64,000 nt of DNA from Limnochorda pilosa (GTDB lineage Bacteria > Bacillota > Limnochordia > Limnochordales > Limnochordaceae). Every line of letters begins with the position of its first letter. Positions within the stretch are counted from its first letter, which is position 1. The notes under the pieces are model-generated. The model saw only the letters and a list, made by a program, of their open reading frames with translations. It searched no databases and had not been told where the DNA came from. Shown piece after piece: positions 52,048 to 61,287 of this stretch. The stretch is taken from NCBI RefSeq assembly GCF_001544015.1, contig NZ_AP014924.1:2170001-2234000 (forward strand), read 5' to 3'. Both the position numbers and the translations under genes were made by a program.

Positions 52048-53145
52048 TCAGGGATCTACATCCTTCGCCGTCCTTCGCTTCGCGCCACCGGTGCCCATGG
52101 CCAATCGAACGGCGTAAAGGATCGCCTGGACCATGGAAGCGTCGCTGGCCACGCCCGTCCCTGCGATGTCGAAGGCGGTCCCGTGGTCGACGGAGGTCCG
52201 GATGATGGGAAGACCGACCGTGACGTTGACGGACCGATCGAAACCGGCCAGCTTGGCGGGGATGTGCCCCTGGTCGTGGTACATGGCGACGACGATGTCG
52301 AAGCGCCCTTGCTGCGCGTGCCAGAAGACCGTGTCGGGCGGGTGGGGACCGGTGGCATCGATCCCCTCTCGCCAGGCCGCCTCCACCGCTGGGCGGATCT
52401 CCTGCTCGTCCTGGCCCCCGAAGAGGCCGTGCTCGCCCGCGTGCGGGTTGAGGCCGGCGACCGCCACCCGGGGTCTCATGATCCCTTCCCGCCTCAGCAC
52501 CCGGTCGGCGAGGCGGATCACGGAGAGGATGCGCGGCGCTCGGACCCGGCGGATCGCCTCCTCGAGGCTGACGTGGGTCGAGACGTGGATCACCCGCAGG
52601 GTAGGGCCGGCCAGCATCATGGCGTACTCCGCTGCACCCGTCAGGGCGGCGAGCATTTCGGTGTGCCCCGGGTAGGGGATCTCCGCCAGCCTCAGCGCCT
52701 CTTTGTTGAGCGGTGCGGTGACGACGGCGGCAACGTGTCCCGCCAGTGCCATCTGGACCGCGTGCTCCACGTACTCGGCTCCAGCTCGGCCGGCGACGGC
52801 GCTCCGTTCGCCCCACCGGTGCGCCTCCGGCGGCACGTTCCCCAGATCGACCAGCTCCACCCCCTCGGGAAGCTCAAGGGTTCCCGCAGGGCCCTCGCCG
52901 CCCCGGAGCGTCCGCTGCGCCCGGGTCAGAACGCCTCCGTCCCCTACGATGACGGGCCGGCAGGCCTGCAGGACCTCCGGACGGGAGATCGCCTTGAGGG
53001 TGACCTCGGGGCCGACGCCGGCGGGATCCCCCAGGGTGATAGCCACCCGCGGACGCGCGCGGCGCACACGACTCTCGTCTTGCTCCCCCTCGGAGGCCTG
53101 CCCGCCTCCACGGTCGATCTCAGGCCACTCATCTGTGTCGGTCAC
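52048..53145 (-). CDS. pdxA2: PdxA2-family 4-phospho-D-threonate/D-erythronate 3-dehydrogenase
   Basis: NAD-dependent, metal-requiring oxidative decarboxylase, 365 aa. PdxA fold motifs are AITLGDPAGVGPEVTLKA, APLNKEAL, GHTEMLA, VAGLNPHAGEHGLFG and VAMYHDQGHIPAKLAGFDRSVNVT (metal His). Because a DUF1537 kinase is in the operon, this is PdxA2 of acid-sugar breakdown (giving DHAP and CO2), not the vitamin B6 enzyme. GTG 53145 follows AGGAGGAGG; about 30 N-terminal residues are extra and charged. Last gene of the operon. Confidence 0.9.
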   Translation of the reverse strand: MTDTDEWPEIDRGGGQASEGEQDESRVRRARPRVAITLGDPAGVGPEVTLKAISRPEVLQACRPVIVGDGGVLTRAQRTLRGGEGPAGTLELPEGVELVDLGNVPPEAHRWGERSAVAGRAGAEYVEHAVQMALAGHVAAVVTAPLNKEALRLAEIPYPGHTEMLAALTGAAEYAMMLAGPTLRVIHVSTHVSLEEAIRRVRAPRILSVIRLADRVLRREGIMRPRVAVAGLNPHAGEHGLFGGQDEQEIRPAVEAAWREGIDATGPHPPDTVFWHAQQGRFDIVVAMYHDQGHIPAKLAGFDRSVNVTVGLPIIRTSVDHGTAFDIAGTGVASDASMVQAILYAVRLAMGTGGAKRRTAKDVDP

Positions 53146-53237
53146 GGTCTTTCCTCCTCCTGTTCTCTCGCGGGATCGCCCGGCTGGCGGCGCGCTGGAG
53201 CGGTGATCTGCTGGAGGACCAGCAGAGCAACGGCAGG

Positions 53238-54509
53238 TCAGTGGAAGAGCAGTCCCGGGAGCCAGAGCGCCAAGTCGTCGACGAAGATGATGACGAAGAG
53301 CAGGATCACCATCACCACCAGGTAGGGTAGGCTCTCCCGAGCGACCTGGAGCACCGGCACCTTGGCCAGATACGACGAGATGATCAAGGTGGTACCTACG
53401 GGCGGGGTGAAAAGCCCGATGGCCAGCGCGAAGACCATGATCACCGCAAAGTGGATCGGATCGGCTCCCACAGCCTGCACAACGGGTAGGAGGATGGGAC
53501 CGAAGAGGATCACGCCGGGCGAGACATCCAGGAAGGTCCCAGCCACCAGGAAGGCAACGCCCAGGATCAGCAGCAGGACCGTGGGTGAGGAGATCACGGT
53601 GCTCAGTGCAGCGGCAAGCCTCTGGGGGACCATCGAGTAGGCGAGGAGCCAGGTGATCAGCGCCGCCGTCGAGATGACCATCATCACCACGGCTGCGGAG
53701 ACGGCCGAATCCAGGAGGGCGTCCTTCAGGCGCTGCCAGGTGATCTCCCGGTAGATCAACCCAAGGATGAGCGCGTAGAGGACCGCGACCACCGAGGCCT
53801 CGGTGGGGGTGAAGATCCCCCCCATGATCCCGCCCAGGATGATCACGACCATGAAGAGCGCCGGCAGCCCCTGCAGGATCGCCCGCGCCAGCTCACCTCC
53901 GGTTGCCCGCCGGTAGTGAGCGTAGCCGCGACGGCGGGAGATGACGGTGGTCAGCGCCAACATGGAGAGGCCGGCCAGGATCCCCGGCACCGCGCCCCCG
54001 AAGAAGAGCTCCCGGATGGAGAGCGCCGTGGCGACCCCCGTGAGGATCATCGGGATGCTGGGCGGGATGATGATCCCGACGGTCGACGAGGTGGCGTTGA
54101 CCGCCGCCGAGAAGCCCGATCCGTACTTCTCCCTCTTCATGGCCGGGATCAGGATCGACCCGAGGCCAGAGGCATCGGCCACCGACGACCCCGAGACGCC
54201 GGCGAAGAACATACTGGCCACGATGGAGACGTTGGCCAGGCCGCCGGGCAGGTGGCCCACCAGCGCCCGGGAGAGTACAATGATCCGATCGGCCAAGCCA
54301 CCGGCGTTCATCAGGGCACCGGCCAGCATGAAGAAGGGGATCGCCATGAACGGGAAGGAATCGACGCCGGTGAACATCCGCTGGAAAGCGACCAGGACCG
54401 GCAAGGAGGTGTGGGTCACCACGTAGGCGACCCCGGCCAGACCGAGGCTGAAGGCGATCGGCATGCCCAGGACGAGAAGCAGGACGAAGCTCGAGGCGAG
54501 GACGGTCAT
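53238..54509 (-). CDS. TRAP transporter large permease DctM (acid-sugar operon)
   Basis: Integral membrane protein, 423 aa. FPFMAIPFFMLAGALMNAGGLADR, ASMFFAGVSGSSVADASGLG, VGIIIPPSIPMILTG and GLFTPPVGTTLIIS identify DctM. ATG 54509 overlaps the dctQ TGA (ATGA) with GGAGGGG upstream. Imports the acid sugar used by the DUF1537 kinase. Confidence 0.93.
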   Translation of the reverse strand: MTVLASSFVLLLVLGMPIAFSLGLAGVAYVVTHTSLPVLVAFQRMFTGVDSFPFMAIPFFMLAGALMNAGGLADRIIVLSRALVGHLPGGLANVSIVASMFFAGVSGSSVADASGLGSILIPAMKREKYGSGFSAAVNATSSTVGIIIPPSIPMILTGVATALSIRELFFGGAVPGILAGLSMLALTTVISRRRGYAHYRRATGGELARAILQGLPALFMVVIILGGIMGGIFTPTEASVVAVLYALILGLIYREITWQRLKDALLDSAVSAAVVMMVISTAALITWLLAYSMVPQRLAAALSTVISSPTVLLLILGVAFLVAGTFLDVSPGVILFGPILLPVVQAVGADPIHFAVIMVFALAIGLFTPPVGTTLIISSYLAKVPVLQVARESLPYLVVMVILLFVIIFVDDLALWLPGLLFH

Positions 54510-55069
54510 CGATCCGCCCACCCCTCCGCGCGTCCCCGGGGCGGTGCCTTCTCGCCCGACGCCTCGTCGATCACCCTATCTGTGACTTCTTCGCGAACCT
54601 CCCGGTGGAAGAGTTCCACGGCCCGCAGCGCGTTCTCCAGGTTGACCGCGAACATAAGCAGACCGCTGACCGGGAGGGCTGCGTAGACGTAGCCCATGGG
54701 ATACTGGAGCGCGCTCGCCCGCTGCCGCATCGTGCGGAGGGTCAGCTCCCACCCGTGGCGAGCCATCAAGTAGAAGAAGTAGGCCAGCAGTGCCGCTGTC
54801 ACCAGCCGCAGCGCCAGGCGTCCCGCCGGCGGGAGCTTCTCCGGCAGGAGGTCGATGCTCAGGTGCGCCCCCCTCCGGAGGGCGACCACCGCCGCCAGGA
54901 AGAACATCCAGACCATCAGGTGGCGCGCCAGTTCCTCCGTCCAGTGGAGCGGCTGGTTGAAGAGATACCGGGCCAAAACCTGCGCACCGATGAGGACGAC
55001 CATCGCCGACAGTGCCAGCATCACCACCCCGGACAGCCCCAGCTCGAGCCGGTCGAACCACCGGTGCAC
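54506..55069 (-). CDS. TRAP transporter small permease DctQ (acid-sugar operon)
   Basis: Four-helix membrane subunit, 187 aa; VLARYLFNQPLHWTEELARHLMVWMFFLAAVVAL and GAHLSIDLLPEKLP are typical. GTG 55069 is picked since AGGGGAGGTG lies 5-6 bases upstream; the frame to 55243 crosses the hairpin after dctP. A charged C-terminal tail of about 35 aa is unusual in length. Confidence 0.88.
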   Translation of the reverse strand: MHRWFDRLELGLSGVVMLALSAMVVLIGAQVLARYLFNQPLHWTEELARHLMVWMFFLAAVVALRRGAHLSIDLLPEKLPPAGRLALRLVTAALLAYFFYLMARHGWELTLRTMRQRASALQYPMGYVYAALPVSGLLMFAVNLENALRAVELFHREVREEVTDRVIDEASGEKAPPRGRAEGWADR

Positions 55070-55187
55070 GTCCGCACCTCCCCTTTCGCCGCCTCCGGCC
55101 TCCCGGCACCGTGGTGTCATGCGCCCGATAGAATCCACTCTCGGGAGCCCCTCCGAGCTCGGGACGAGCCCTCGCGCGCCGGAAGGC

Positions 55188-55222
55188 GTGGGGATGGAGC
55201 GGCTCCGCCGCTCCATCCCCAC
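55188..55222 (-). other. Very strong intercistronic hairpin after dctP (acid-sugar operon)
   Basis: GTGGGGATGGAGCGGC and GCCGCTCCATCCCCAC make a perfect 16-bp stem with a 3-base loop, 7 bases after the dctP stop codon. No T-run follows on the transcript side. It should strongly block 3' exonucleases and limit expression of dctQM and pdxA2. Confidence 0.75.
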
Positions 55223-55229
55223 CGGGCGG

Positions 55230-56219
55230 CTAGAACCGCTCACCCACCTCGCGGATTGCCAAGTAGAGCTCCTCGAAGCCGTCGTACTTGAGGAACTGCT
55301 TGTAGACGTCCTTGGTCGCCTCGCGCCAGGGCTCCATGTCGGGGCGGGTCACCGTCATCCGGCCGAAGACCTGGCTTTCCCAGAAGTCGTTCTGCTCCTT
55401 GAGGATACGGTCGTTGTACTCGGAGGCCTCGGCTGCGGCTCGGGTCAGCGCGCGCTGCAACTCGGGGCTTAGGCGCTGGTAGCGCTCATCGTTCATCACG
55501 ATCAGCATGAAGCCCACCAGGTGGTCGGTCAGCGTGATGTAGTCGACCACCTCGTAGAACTTGTTGGCGTAGATGACGCCCAGCGGGTTCTCCTGGCCGT
55601 CCACCGTTCCAAGCTGGAGGGCGGTGTAGACCTCGGGGAAGGCCAGCGGCGTCGGGTTGGCACCCAGGGCCCGCCAGGTCGCCAGGTGGGCCTCCATCTC
55701 GGGGACCCGGATCTTCATGCCTTTGACGTCGGCCAATGATCGGACCGGCCGGTTGGTGGTTAGTTCCCGGGGCGTCCGCATCACGTAGTCGAGGATGTGG
55801 ATGCCGGTCGTGGCAATGAGGCGCTGCCGGATCTGCTCGCCTACAGGGCCATCCATCACCGCCTGCACGTGCGCGTCGTTCTTGAAGAGGAAGGGGAACT
55901 CCAGGATCGCCATGGCCGGGTCGAAATTCTGGAGAATGCCACCGAGGATGGCGCCGTCCACTGCTCCGAGCTGGATCCCTTCGGCCACATCTCGCTCGCC
56001 TCCAAGCACGCCGCCAACTGCGACGTCGATCTGCAGGCGGCCGTTGCTGTGCTCCTTGGCCAGCCGGGCGAACTCCTGCAGCGTGCGGCTCTGGTGATCG
56101 TCAGGGGCGTACGCGGACGCGAAGACCATCTTGACCTGCTGGGCGCTCACCGCCCCGGATCCTGCCACGAAGACCGCAAGCAGCACTGCGACACCTGCCA
56201 GCCAGATACTGCGTCTCAT
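55230..56219 (-). CDS. TRAP transporter substrate-binding protein DctP (acid-sugar operon)
   Basis: Secreted binding protein, 329 aa. Signal peptide SIWLAGVAVLLAVFVAGSGAVSAQ; QVKMVFASAYAPDDHQSRTLQEFA; conserved carboxylate-binding Arg in VKGMKIRVPEMEAH; FPEVYTALQLGTVDGQEN. ATG 56219 has AAGGAGG 7 bases upstream. A -24/-12-like element lies about 95-110 bp upstream, after the kinase gene. Ligand is probably D-threonate, D-erythronate or another four-carbon sugar acid. Confidence 0.92.
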   Translation of the reverse strand: MRRSIWLAGVAVLLAVFVAGSGAVSAQQVKMVFASAYAPDDHQSRTLQEFARLAKEHSNGRLQIDVAVGGVLGGERDVAEGIQLGAVDGAILGGILQNFDPAMAILEFPFLFKNDAHVQAVMDGPVGEQIRQRLIATTGIHILDYVMRTPRELTTNRPVRSLADVKGMKIRVPEMEAHLATWRALGANPTPLAFPEVYTALQLGTVDGQENPLGVIYANKFYEVVDYITLTDHLVGFMLIVMNDERYQRLSPELQRALTRAAAEASEYNDRILKEQNDFWESQVFGRMTVTRPDMEPWREATKDVYKQFLKYDGFEELYLAIREVGERF

Positions 56220-56313
56220 CGTCGTGCCTCCTTCGTGGTTTCTGATTCGTACGATCGATGGATCTCAAGGGACGCCTCTGCCCTGCCGGAGGACCGATCG
56301 TCGATATTCCCCA

Positions 56314-56329
56314 CGCATCTTCCCCGCCA
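56314..56329 (-). promoter_or_regulatory. Possible internal sigma-54 promoter before dctP
   Basis: Minus-strand TGGCGGGGAAGATGCG has the GG and GC of -24/-12 elements exactly 10 bases apart, just after the DUF1537 kinase stop. It is less conserved than the element before the kinase gene. Confidence 0.35.
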
Positions 56330-56340
56330 CGCGGCAACGT

Positions 56341-57753
56341 TCACGCGTCCAGCCCTGCGGCCTGATCCCGAAGGATCGCCGGTCCAGGAACCGCCTCCTC
56401 GAGATGGCGGAAGGCAAGGAGTAGAGCATCGGAGGCCCCGAATCCTCCCGCCTTGGTCACGATGGGAAGGCCGTCGGCCGCACCGCCCTGCACCCATCCG
56501 GCGGGAATCCCCCGTTCGACCTCGTCCACCATCCGGACCGTCTCTGCGCCGAGGGCCAGAAGGATGTGGTGCGCCGTCTCCCCGCCGGTGAGCACCAGGC
56601 CTTCAGGCCGCGCGACCTCGACGGCCGCGCGCACCACCCGTCCCATGGCGCGGGCCACTTTCTGGGCCGACTCCCGCCCGCTGCCCCACGGCTCGAGCGG
56701 TGCCTGGAGCACCACCGAGGATGTGCGTAGCGCAGCGCCCACCTGCTCCCCAAGCAGCGCTTCCGGTAGATCGCCCAGGGTGAAGGTTACGGTCGGGATC
56801 TCCGCCTGCAGGTATCCCACCTGGGCCCGGCTCGCCGGGTGACGGGAGCCGCAGGCGACCAGAGACCTCGTTTCGCGCCTTTCAAAGGCCTGGGGGCCGT
56901 CGCTGGACCTGGGTCTTTCCAGAGCCGCCTCTCCTGCAGCACGACCTCCTGGTGACCTGTCGGCGGCCGGTGCAGCGACTACGGCTCCATGGGTCCGCTG
57001 CCCACCGGACATCTCCTCGTCGATCCGCTCTCGGCGGGCCAGCCGGTGGGCGAGGTAGCGCGCGAGGCCCGCGGTGCCAACCCCCAAGACCGGCCCATCG
57101 AGCCCCAGGAGCGCACTCGCCACCACGTCCAGATGCTCCTCGGTGGCTGCATCGATCACACAGATGCTCGCACGCTCGAAGGCCGCCTCCAACGCCGCCA
57201 CCAGCGGCCCGTGCCCAGCCTGGACGACCTCCATGGTCACGCTCTCCGTGGAGCGGCCCGTCGCCTCTCGCAGCAAGGTGGGAAGGTGAGACTGGCGGGC
57301 AGGCGCCACCAGATCCTGCCCCGCTGGGGTGAACTGCACGGGCACCCCGTAGACCAGCTGGTGGCCCGCCACGGTGGTCCGGCCCTGCGCTGGAAACGCC
57401 GGCACCACCACAGCCCGTTGCAGCCCCATCCGCTCCATGAGTGCGTCGACCTCGGCACCGATGGGGCCCCGGAGCGTGGAGTCGATCTTCTTGTAGACGA
57501 GCGAGGGAGGGTCGGCGGTCTCCCGGTGCAGGAACCGGCGCACCCGCTCCCGGGCCCCAGCGTCGTCCAGGTTGCGGCTCTCGGTGTCGAAGACGACCAC
57601 GTCGGCCTCGGACCATGCAGGGTCTCCCTCCCGGTCGATGGGCGGGGACGTGGGAACGCGAAGGTGCACCAGCGCGGAAAGACCGGCCGTCGCGAACACG
57701 GCTGCGATCTCATTGGCACCTGTCAGATCGTCTGCAACGATGAGGACCCGCAC
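56341..57753 (-). CDS. Four-carbon acid-sugar kinase (DUF1537; D-threonate/D-erythronate kinase type)
   Basis: Phosphorylates a four-carbon sugar acid at O4, 470 aa. N-terminal substrate domain with LIVADDLTGANEIAAVFATAG, YKKIDSTLRGPIGAEV and VVPAFPAQGRTTVAGHQLVYG; C-terminal nucleotide domain with GLVLTGGETAHHILLALG and VTKAGGFGASDALL. These are the DUF1537 marks. An insert of about 40 charged residues (near 255-300) lies between domains. GTG 57753 has AGGGAGG 8 bases upstream and a consensus sigma-54 promoter lies 59 bp upstream. With PdxA2 and a TRAP importer this forms the DtnK/OtnK-type pathway; exact epimer is not predictable. Confidence 0.9.
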   Translation of the reverse strand: MRVLIVADDLTGANEIAAVFATAGLSALVHLRVPTSPPIDREGDPAWSEADVVVFDTESRNLDDAGARERVRRFLHRETADPPSLVYKKIDSTLRGPIGAEVDALMERMGLQRAVVVPAFPAQGRTTVAGHQLVYGVPVQFTPAGQDLVAPARQSHLPTLLREATGRSTESVTMEVVQAGHGPLVAALEAAFERASICVIDAATEEHLDVVASALLGLDGPVLGVGTAGLARYLAHRLARRERIDEEMSGGQRTHGAVVAAPAADRSPGGRAAGEAALERPRSSDGPQAFERRETRSLVACGSRHPASRAQVGYLQAEIPTVTFTLGDLPEALLGEQVGAALRTSSVVLQAPLEPWGSGRESAQKVARAMGRVVRAAVEVARPEGLVLTGGETAHHILLALGAETVRMVDEVERGIPAGWVQGGAADGLPIVTKAGGFGASDALLLAFRHLEEAVPGPAILRDQAAGLDA

Positions 57754-57811
57754 CTACTGCGCCTCCCTGGGACATCCGACGAGCCGCCCGAACGGTTTCA
57801 TCCTGAGGAGG

Positions 57812-57828
57812 AAGCAAGTTTCGTGCCA
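57812..57828 (-). promoter_or_regulatory. Consensus sigma-54 (-24/-12) promoter of the acid-sugar operon
   Basis: Minus-strand TGGCACGAAACTTGCTT matches the consensus TGGCACG-N4-TTGCW at every position. It lies between the sigma-54 activator gene and the kinase gene, pointing at the kinase, and rpoN itself is two genes upstream. Confidence 0.85.
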
Positions 57829-57950
57829 AACCTGGTTCAGAGCAGGACGGGGCCAGCCTTCCCGGGATCCAGGCGGGCAAAGCCACCGGATCCCGGACGA
57901 CTGAGAGGGGAGGCCCGTAGGAAGGCCAGCGGGCGATCCGCCGGCTGGAT

Positions 57951-57965
57951 GTTTCACCGTGGAAC
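57951..57965 (-). promoter_or_regulatory. Candidate enhancer (UAS) palindrome for the sigma-54 activator
   Basis: GTTTCACCGTGGAAC is a 15-bp dyad with 6 of 7 arm positions paired, about 125 bp upstream of the -24/-12 element, at the usual distance for an activator site; it overlaps the last codons of the activator gene. Confidence 0.45.
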
Positions 57966-59858
57966 GTGTCGCGAGGACAGGTCCCTGCGCCGTAGGCGGC
58001 GCCAGACCGTGGTGCGGCTCAGCCCGAGGCGTCGGGCCACTGCGGTCGGGCGAAAGCCCTCCTCTTCCGCCACTTTCCAGAAGATGCTCTCGGTCACCTC
58101 GGCCAGCGAGGACCCCTCGCCAGGGGCAACAGGGGCGGAGGGCCCTGTTTCATCGGCCAGGATCATGCGCACAGCCCGTGCGCTCACCTGCGTTTCCCGG
58201 GAAAGAACGGTCAGGCGTTCGATGACGTTCTCGAGCTGCCGAACGTTTCCGGGCCACTCGTAGGCCGCCAGAAGCCGCATGGCGGCACGGGTCAGGCCTC
58301 GAACCGAGCTCCCCCGTTCCTCGGCCAGCCGCTCGAGGAAGTGCGCCACCAGTTCAGGTACGTCCTCCAAACGCTCGCGAAGCGGCGGGATGTAGAGCTT
58401 CAGCACGTTCAGCCGGTAGAAGAGGTCCGCGCGGAAGGTGCCCGTCCGGACCCTCTCCTGCAGGTCCACGTGCGTCGCGGCGATGCAGCGCACGTCCAGG
58501 GGGATGACCTCGCGGCCGCCGACCCGCATGACTTCCTTGTTCTCGAGCACGCGCAGGAGCCTTGTCTGCAGGTGGGCCGGGATCTCTCCGATCTCGTCCA
58601 GGAAGATCGTGCCGTGGTGGGCCATCTCGAAGAGACCCGGCTTGCCCCCCTTCCGGGCGCCCGTGAACGCTCCTTCGTCGTAGCCGAAGAGCTCGCTTTC
58701 GAGAAGGTTCTCGGGGAGGGCGGCGCAGTTGATGGCCACAAAGGGCCCCGCCCTCCTGCGGCTCGCATGGTGGATCGCGTGGGCGAAGAGCTCCTTGCCC
58801 GTGCCTGTCTCCGCCTGGATGAGGACGGTGGCGTCGCCGGCCGCGTACTTGTGGGCCTGGTCCACGGCGCGGCGAAGGCCAGGCGCCCGTCCGTGGATGG
58901 AGTCGAAGGTGTGCCGGGCCACGTGGCCCCTGCGGCGGAGCTGCCGTTGCGCCTGCTCCTCCAGCCTCTGGAGCCGCGTCACGTCGCGCGCGGTGGCAAC
59001 GGCGCCAATCAGCTCGTGGCCCACAAGCAGGGGTTCGCGGCTCACCAGCACGTCCGATCCCTGAATGCGGACCAATCGCCCTTCCACCCGATCGTCCCGT
59101 TCGAGGCTCTCGCGCAGACCCAACGGCTCCAGCCACGGCGGGAGGACTTCGCCCACCGCCTCTCGCGCCGGCCGCCCGAAGAGCTGTTCCGCCGCCGGGT
59201 TCAGCAGCTCCACCCTTCCCTGCCGGTCCACTGCGACGACGCCCTCACCGCTCTGCCGAAGGATGGCGTGCAGGATCTCCGCCCGGCTCCGCTCCATCCG
59301 GCGGGTCCGGGCCACGTCCACCGCGTGCTCCAAGGCACGGGCAACGGCCCGCTGCCCCGACCGGATCAGGACGCCTCGCATCCCCAGAACCTCGGTGGTC
59401 CGGGCGGAGATGGCGTCGCCCACCACCACCTCCGCCCCCTGCTCCCTGGCCCGCATGAGGGCTTCCGCGACCTCGCTCGCGTCCCGCACCGTCACCTCGG
59501 TCCACTCCAGGTCCAGCGCCTCACCCACCACGTGAGCGTCGTAGAGCACGTTGGGGAAGCCCACCAGGGCGACGCGGCGTGAGAAGCGCCGCGCTTCGAG
59601 CGCCGCCCGCAGGACGTCGTACCCACTCACGCTGATCTCCACCACCGGCACGTCGACGGCCCGCCGGACGAGCAGGGCCGTTCCGCCCCGGCTCACCAGA
59701 ACGTCCGCACCTTGGTCCACCAGGGTGCGGGCGACCTCCACGCCCCGATCCAGGTCTCCCTCGCGAACATGGACCGTCACCTCGTCGGGCAACGCCACTT
59801 CCTGGCCCATCCGCACCAGGTCCGGATAGGGAGCCACCAAGCCGATGACCGCTTTCAC
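57954..59858 (-). CDS. Sigma-54-dependent activator with PrpR N-terminal sensor domain
   Basis: Enhancer-binding protein, 634 aa. PrpR_N-type sensor (residues 1-170; AVIGLVAPYPDLVRMGQEV, SRGGTALLVRR, FPNVLYDAHVVGEAL), PAS domain (about 195-300), AAA+ core with Walker A AETGTGKELFAHAIH, the sigma-54 contact loop GAFTGA (in DEGAFTGARKGG), Walker B TIFLDEIGEIP, Arg-finger region and a Fis-type HTH (EEEGFRPTAVARRLGLSRTTVWRRLRR). GTG 59858 has GGGGAGGG 8 bases upstream. It lies between rpoN and the kinase gene and very probably activates the acid-sugar operon on sensing a pathway acid. Confidence 0.93.
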   Translation of the reverse strand: MKAVIGLVAPYPDLVRMGQEVALPDEVTVHVREGDLDRGVEVARTLVDQGADVLVSRGGTALLVRRAVDVPVVEISVSGYDVLRAALEARRFSRRVALVGFPNVLYDAHVVGEALDLEWTEVTVRDASEVAEALMRAREQGAEVVVGDAISARTTEVLGMRGVLIRSGQRAVARALEHAVDVARTRRMERSRAEILHAILRQSGEGVVAVDRQGRVELLNPAAEQLFGRPAREAVGEVLPPWLEPLGLRESLERDDRVEGRLVRIQGSDVLVSREPLLVGHELIGAVATARDVTRLQRLEEQAQRQLRRRGHVARHTFDSIHGRAPGLRRAVDQAHKYAAGDATVLIQAETGTGKELFAHAIHHASRRRAGPFVAINCAALPENLLESELFGYDEGAFTGARKGGKPGLFEMAHHGTIFLDEIGEIPAHLQTRLLRVLENKEVMRVGGREVIPLDVRCIAATHVDLQERVRTGTFRADLFYRLNVLKLYIPPLRERLEDVPELVAHFLERLAEERGSSVRGLTRAAMRLLAAYEWPGNVRQLENVIERLTVLSRETQVSARAVRMILADETGPSAPVAPGEGSSLAEVTESIFWKVAEEEGFRPTAVARRLGLSRTTVWRRLRRRDLSSRHVPR

Positions 59859-59920
59859 CCCAGGCCCTCCCCTCTGTTGCGCTGCCCTGCGCGCCAGGCC
59901 CGATCCCCATGGACGTCCCT

Positions 59921-61261
59921 TCATGCAGGTGCCAGCGGTCGCCGCTGTCGCGACGACGGAATGCCCATCTCTTCCCGGTACTTGGCCACGGTGCGCCGCG
60001 CCAGGGCCACACCGGACCCCGTCATCTCCCGGGCCAGGGAGGCATCGGTACGGGGATGGCTGGGGTCCTCCTCCGCGATGGAACGCTGAATCCACGCGCG
60101 CACCTGAGAGGACGTCACCGCCTGGTCCGCGGGGCCCTCGCTCGGATCCCCGAACCGGCGGGGAACGCTGCGGGGAAAGAAGCGTTCGAACGGATGGACT
60201 CCCCACGGTGTGACAGCTGTCTTCCCGGCCAGGGCCCTGCCTACCGTCGAGGGGTGGAGGTGGAGACGGTCCGCCAGATGGTACCGGCGCAAGGGCTGCA
60301 GAGCCTCCAGGCCCCGTTCCAGGAACGGCCGCTGCACGGTGAAGAGCTCGAGCGACAGCATGCGCAGCGTCGCTTGACGGCGCCGGAGACCCCCGAGGAC
60401 CCAGCGCGCCTCCTGCAGGTTGTGTCGCAGGTACGCCCGCTCGTCTTCCTCTAGATCGCCGCGCCCCGCGAGGGCCCGGTACTCGGGGTTGATGGCCAGT
60501 GACCGGCCCGGAAGGTAAACCTCCACCTGCACCCTTCCATCCTCCAGCCACACAGAGAGATCAGGTCGGATGGGGGGCGACGGTACTGCCCCGGCGACCG
60601 GTGAGGGGCTCAACCGGCGCAACCGCTCGAGCACGAGACGGATCTGGGCCCCCGACACACCCAACCGCCGCGCCAGCGCTTCAGGATCCAGCCTTTCCGA
60701 CGCACCCGGCTCCAGGTCCAGAAGGGCCAGCGCAATCTGGCTCAGCGGATCACCCTCGCCGTGGAGCCGAACCCACTGAAGCGTCAGTGCTTCCCTCCGC
60801 GTCCGGGCGCCGACCCCCGCCGGTTCCAACCCCTGGAGGAGGGCCAGGCTCGCAGCGACGTGCCTCGCATCCTCCGACCACTCGTGCGCCAGGTCTTCCA
60901 CGGAGCCCCGCAACAAGCCGTCGTCATCGAGCTCGAGGATCAGCCGCTGCACCGTGCGGCGCGTGCTTGGTGCGACCGGGAGCAGCCTGGCCTGCTGGAG
61001 GAGGTCTTCTCTCCACGACAGCGCCGGCGCCGGGAGCCGGCCCACCTCTTCCCCATCGAACGATGCCCACGCGCCCAGACCATGCTGCTCGCCCGGACGC
61101 ACCTCCGCCTCGAGCAGCGGGTTCTCCATGGCGAGGCGGTCGATGTGCCGCTCCAGCTCCTCGAGAGGCAGGGCCAACAGGTGCAACATGCGGAGCTGGC
61201 CCAACGAGAGCCGCTGCTGCTGAACGGCGTTCAGGTGAAGAGATGTTCCAGGTCGCGTCAT
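59921..61261 (-). CDS. rpoN: RNA polymerase sigma-54 factor
   Basis: Alternative sigma factor, 446 aa. Region I is glutamine/leucine-rich (LHLNAVQQQRLSLGQLRMLHLLALPLEE), followed by the core-binding domain (LQGLEPAGVGARTRREAL), the HTH and the diagnostic RpoN box ARRTVAKYRE near the C-terminus. ATG 61261 matches the family N-terminus (the frame to 61327 is untranslated leader). It lies 62 bp upstream of the PrpR-type activator, so sigma factor, activator and target operon form one unit; it may also serve other promoters of the cell. Confidence 0.95.
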   Translation of the reverse strand: MTRPGTSLHLNAVQQQRLSLGQLRMLHLLALPLEELERHIDRLAMENPLLEAEVRPGEQHGLGAWASFDGEEVGRLPAPALSWREDLLQQARLLPVAPSTRRTVQRLILELDDDGLLRGSVEDLAHEWSEDARHVAASLALLQGLEPAGVGARTRREALTLQWVRLHGEGDPLSQIALALLDLEPGASERLDPEALARRLGVSGAQIRLVLERLRRLSPSPVAGAVPSPPIRPDLSVWLEDGRVQVEVYLPGRSLAINPEYRALAGRGDLEEDERAYLRHNLQEARWVLGGLRRRQATLRMLSLELFTVQRPFLERGLEALQPLRRYHLADRLHLHPSTVGRALAGKTAVTPWGVHPFERFFPRSVPRRFGDPSEGPADQAVTSSQVRAWIQRSIAEEDPSHPRTDASLAREMTGSGVALARRTVAKYREEMGIPSSRQRRPLAPA

Positions 61262-61287
61262 GTCTCTTTCATTCGGCAACAGTTGGA

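Noticed and set aside
52048-53145. Reading the PdxA homologue as the vitamin B6 enzyme.
   Set aside because: Operon context with DUF1537 kinase and TRAP importer points to PdxA2; no other pyridoxine gene is near.
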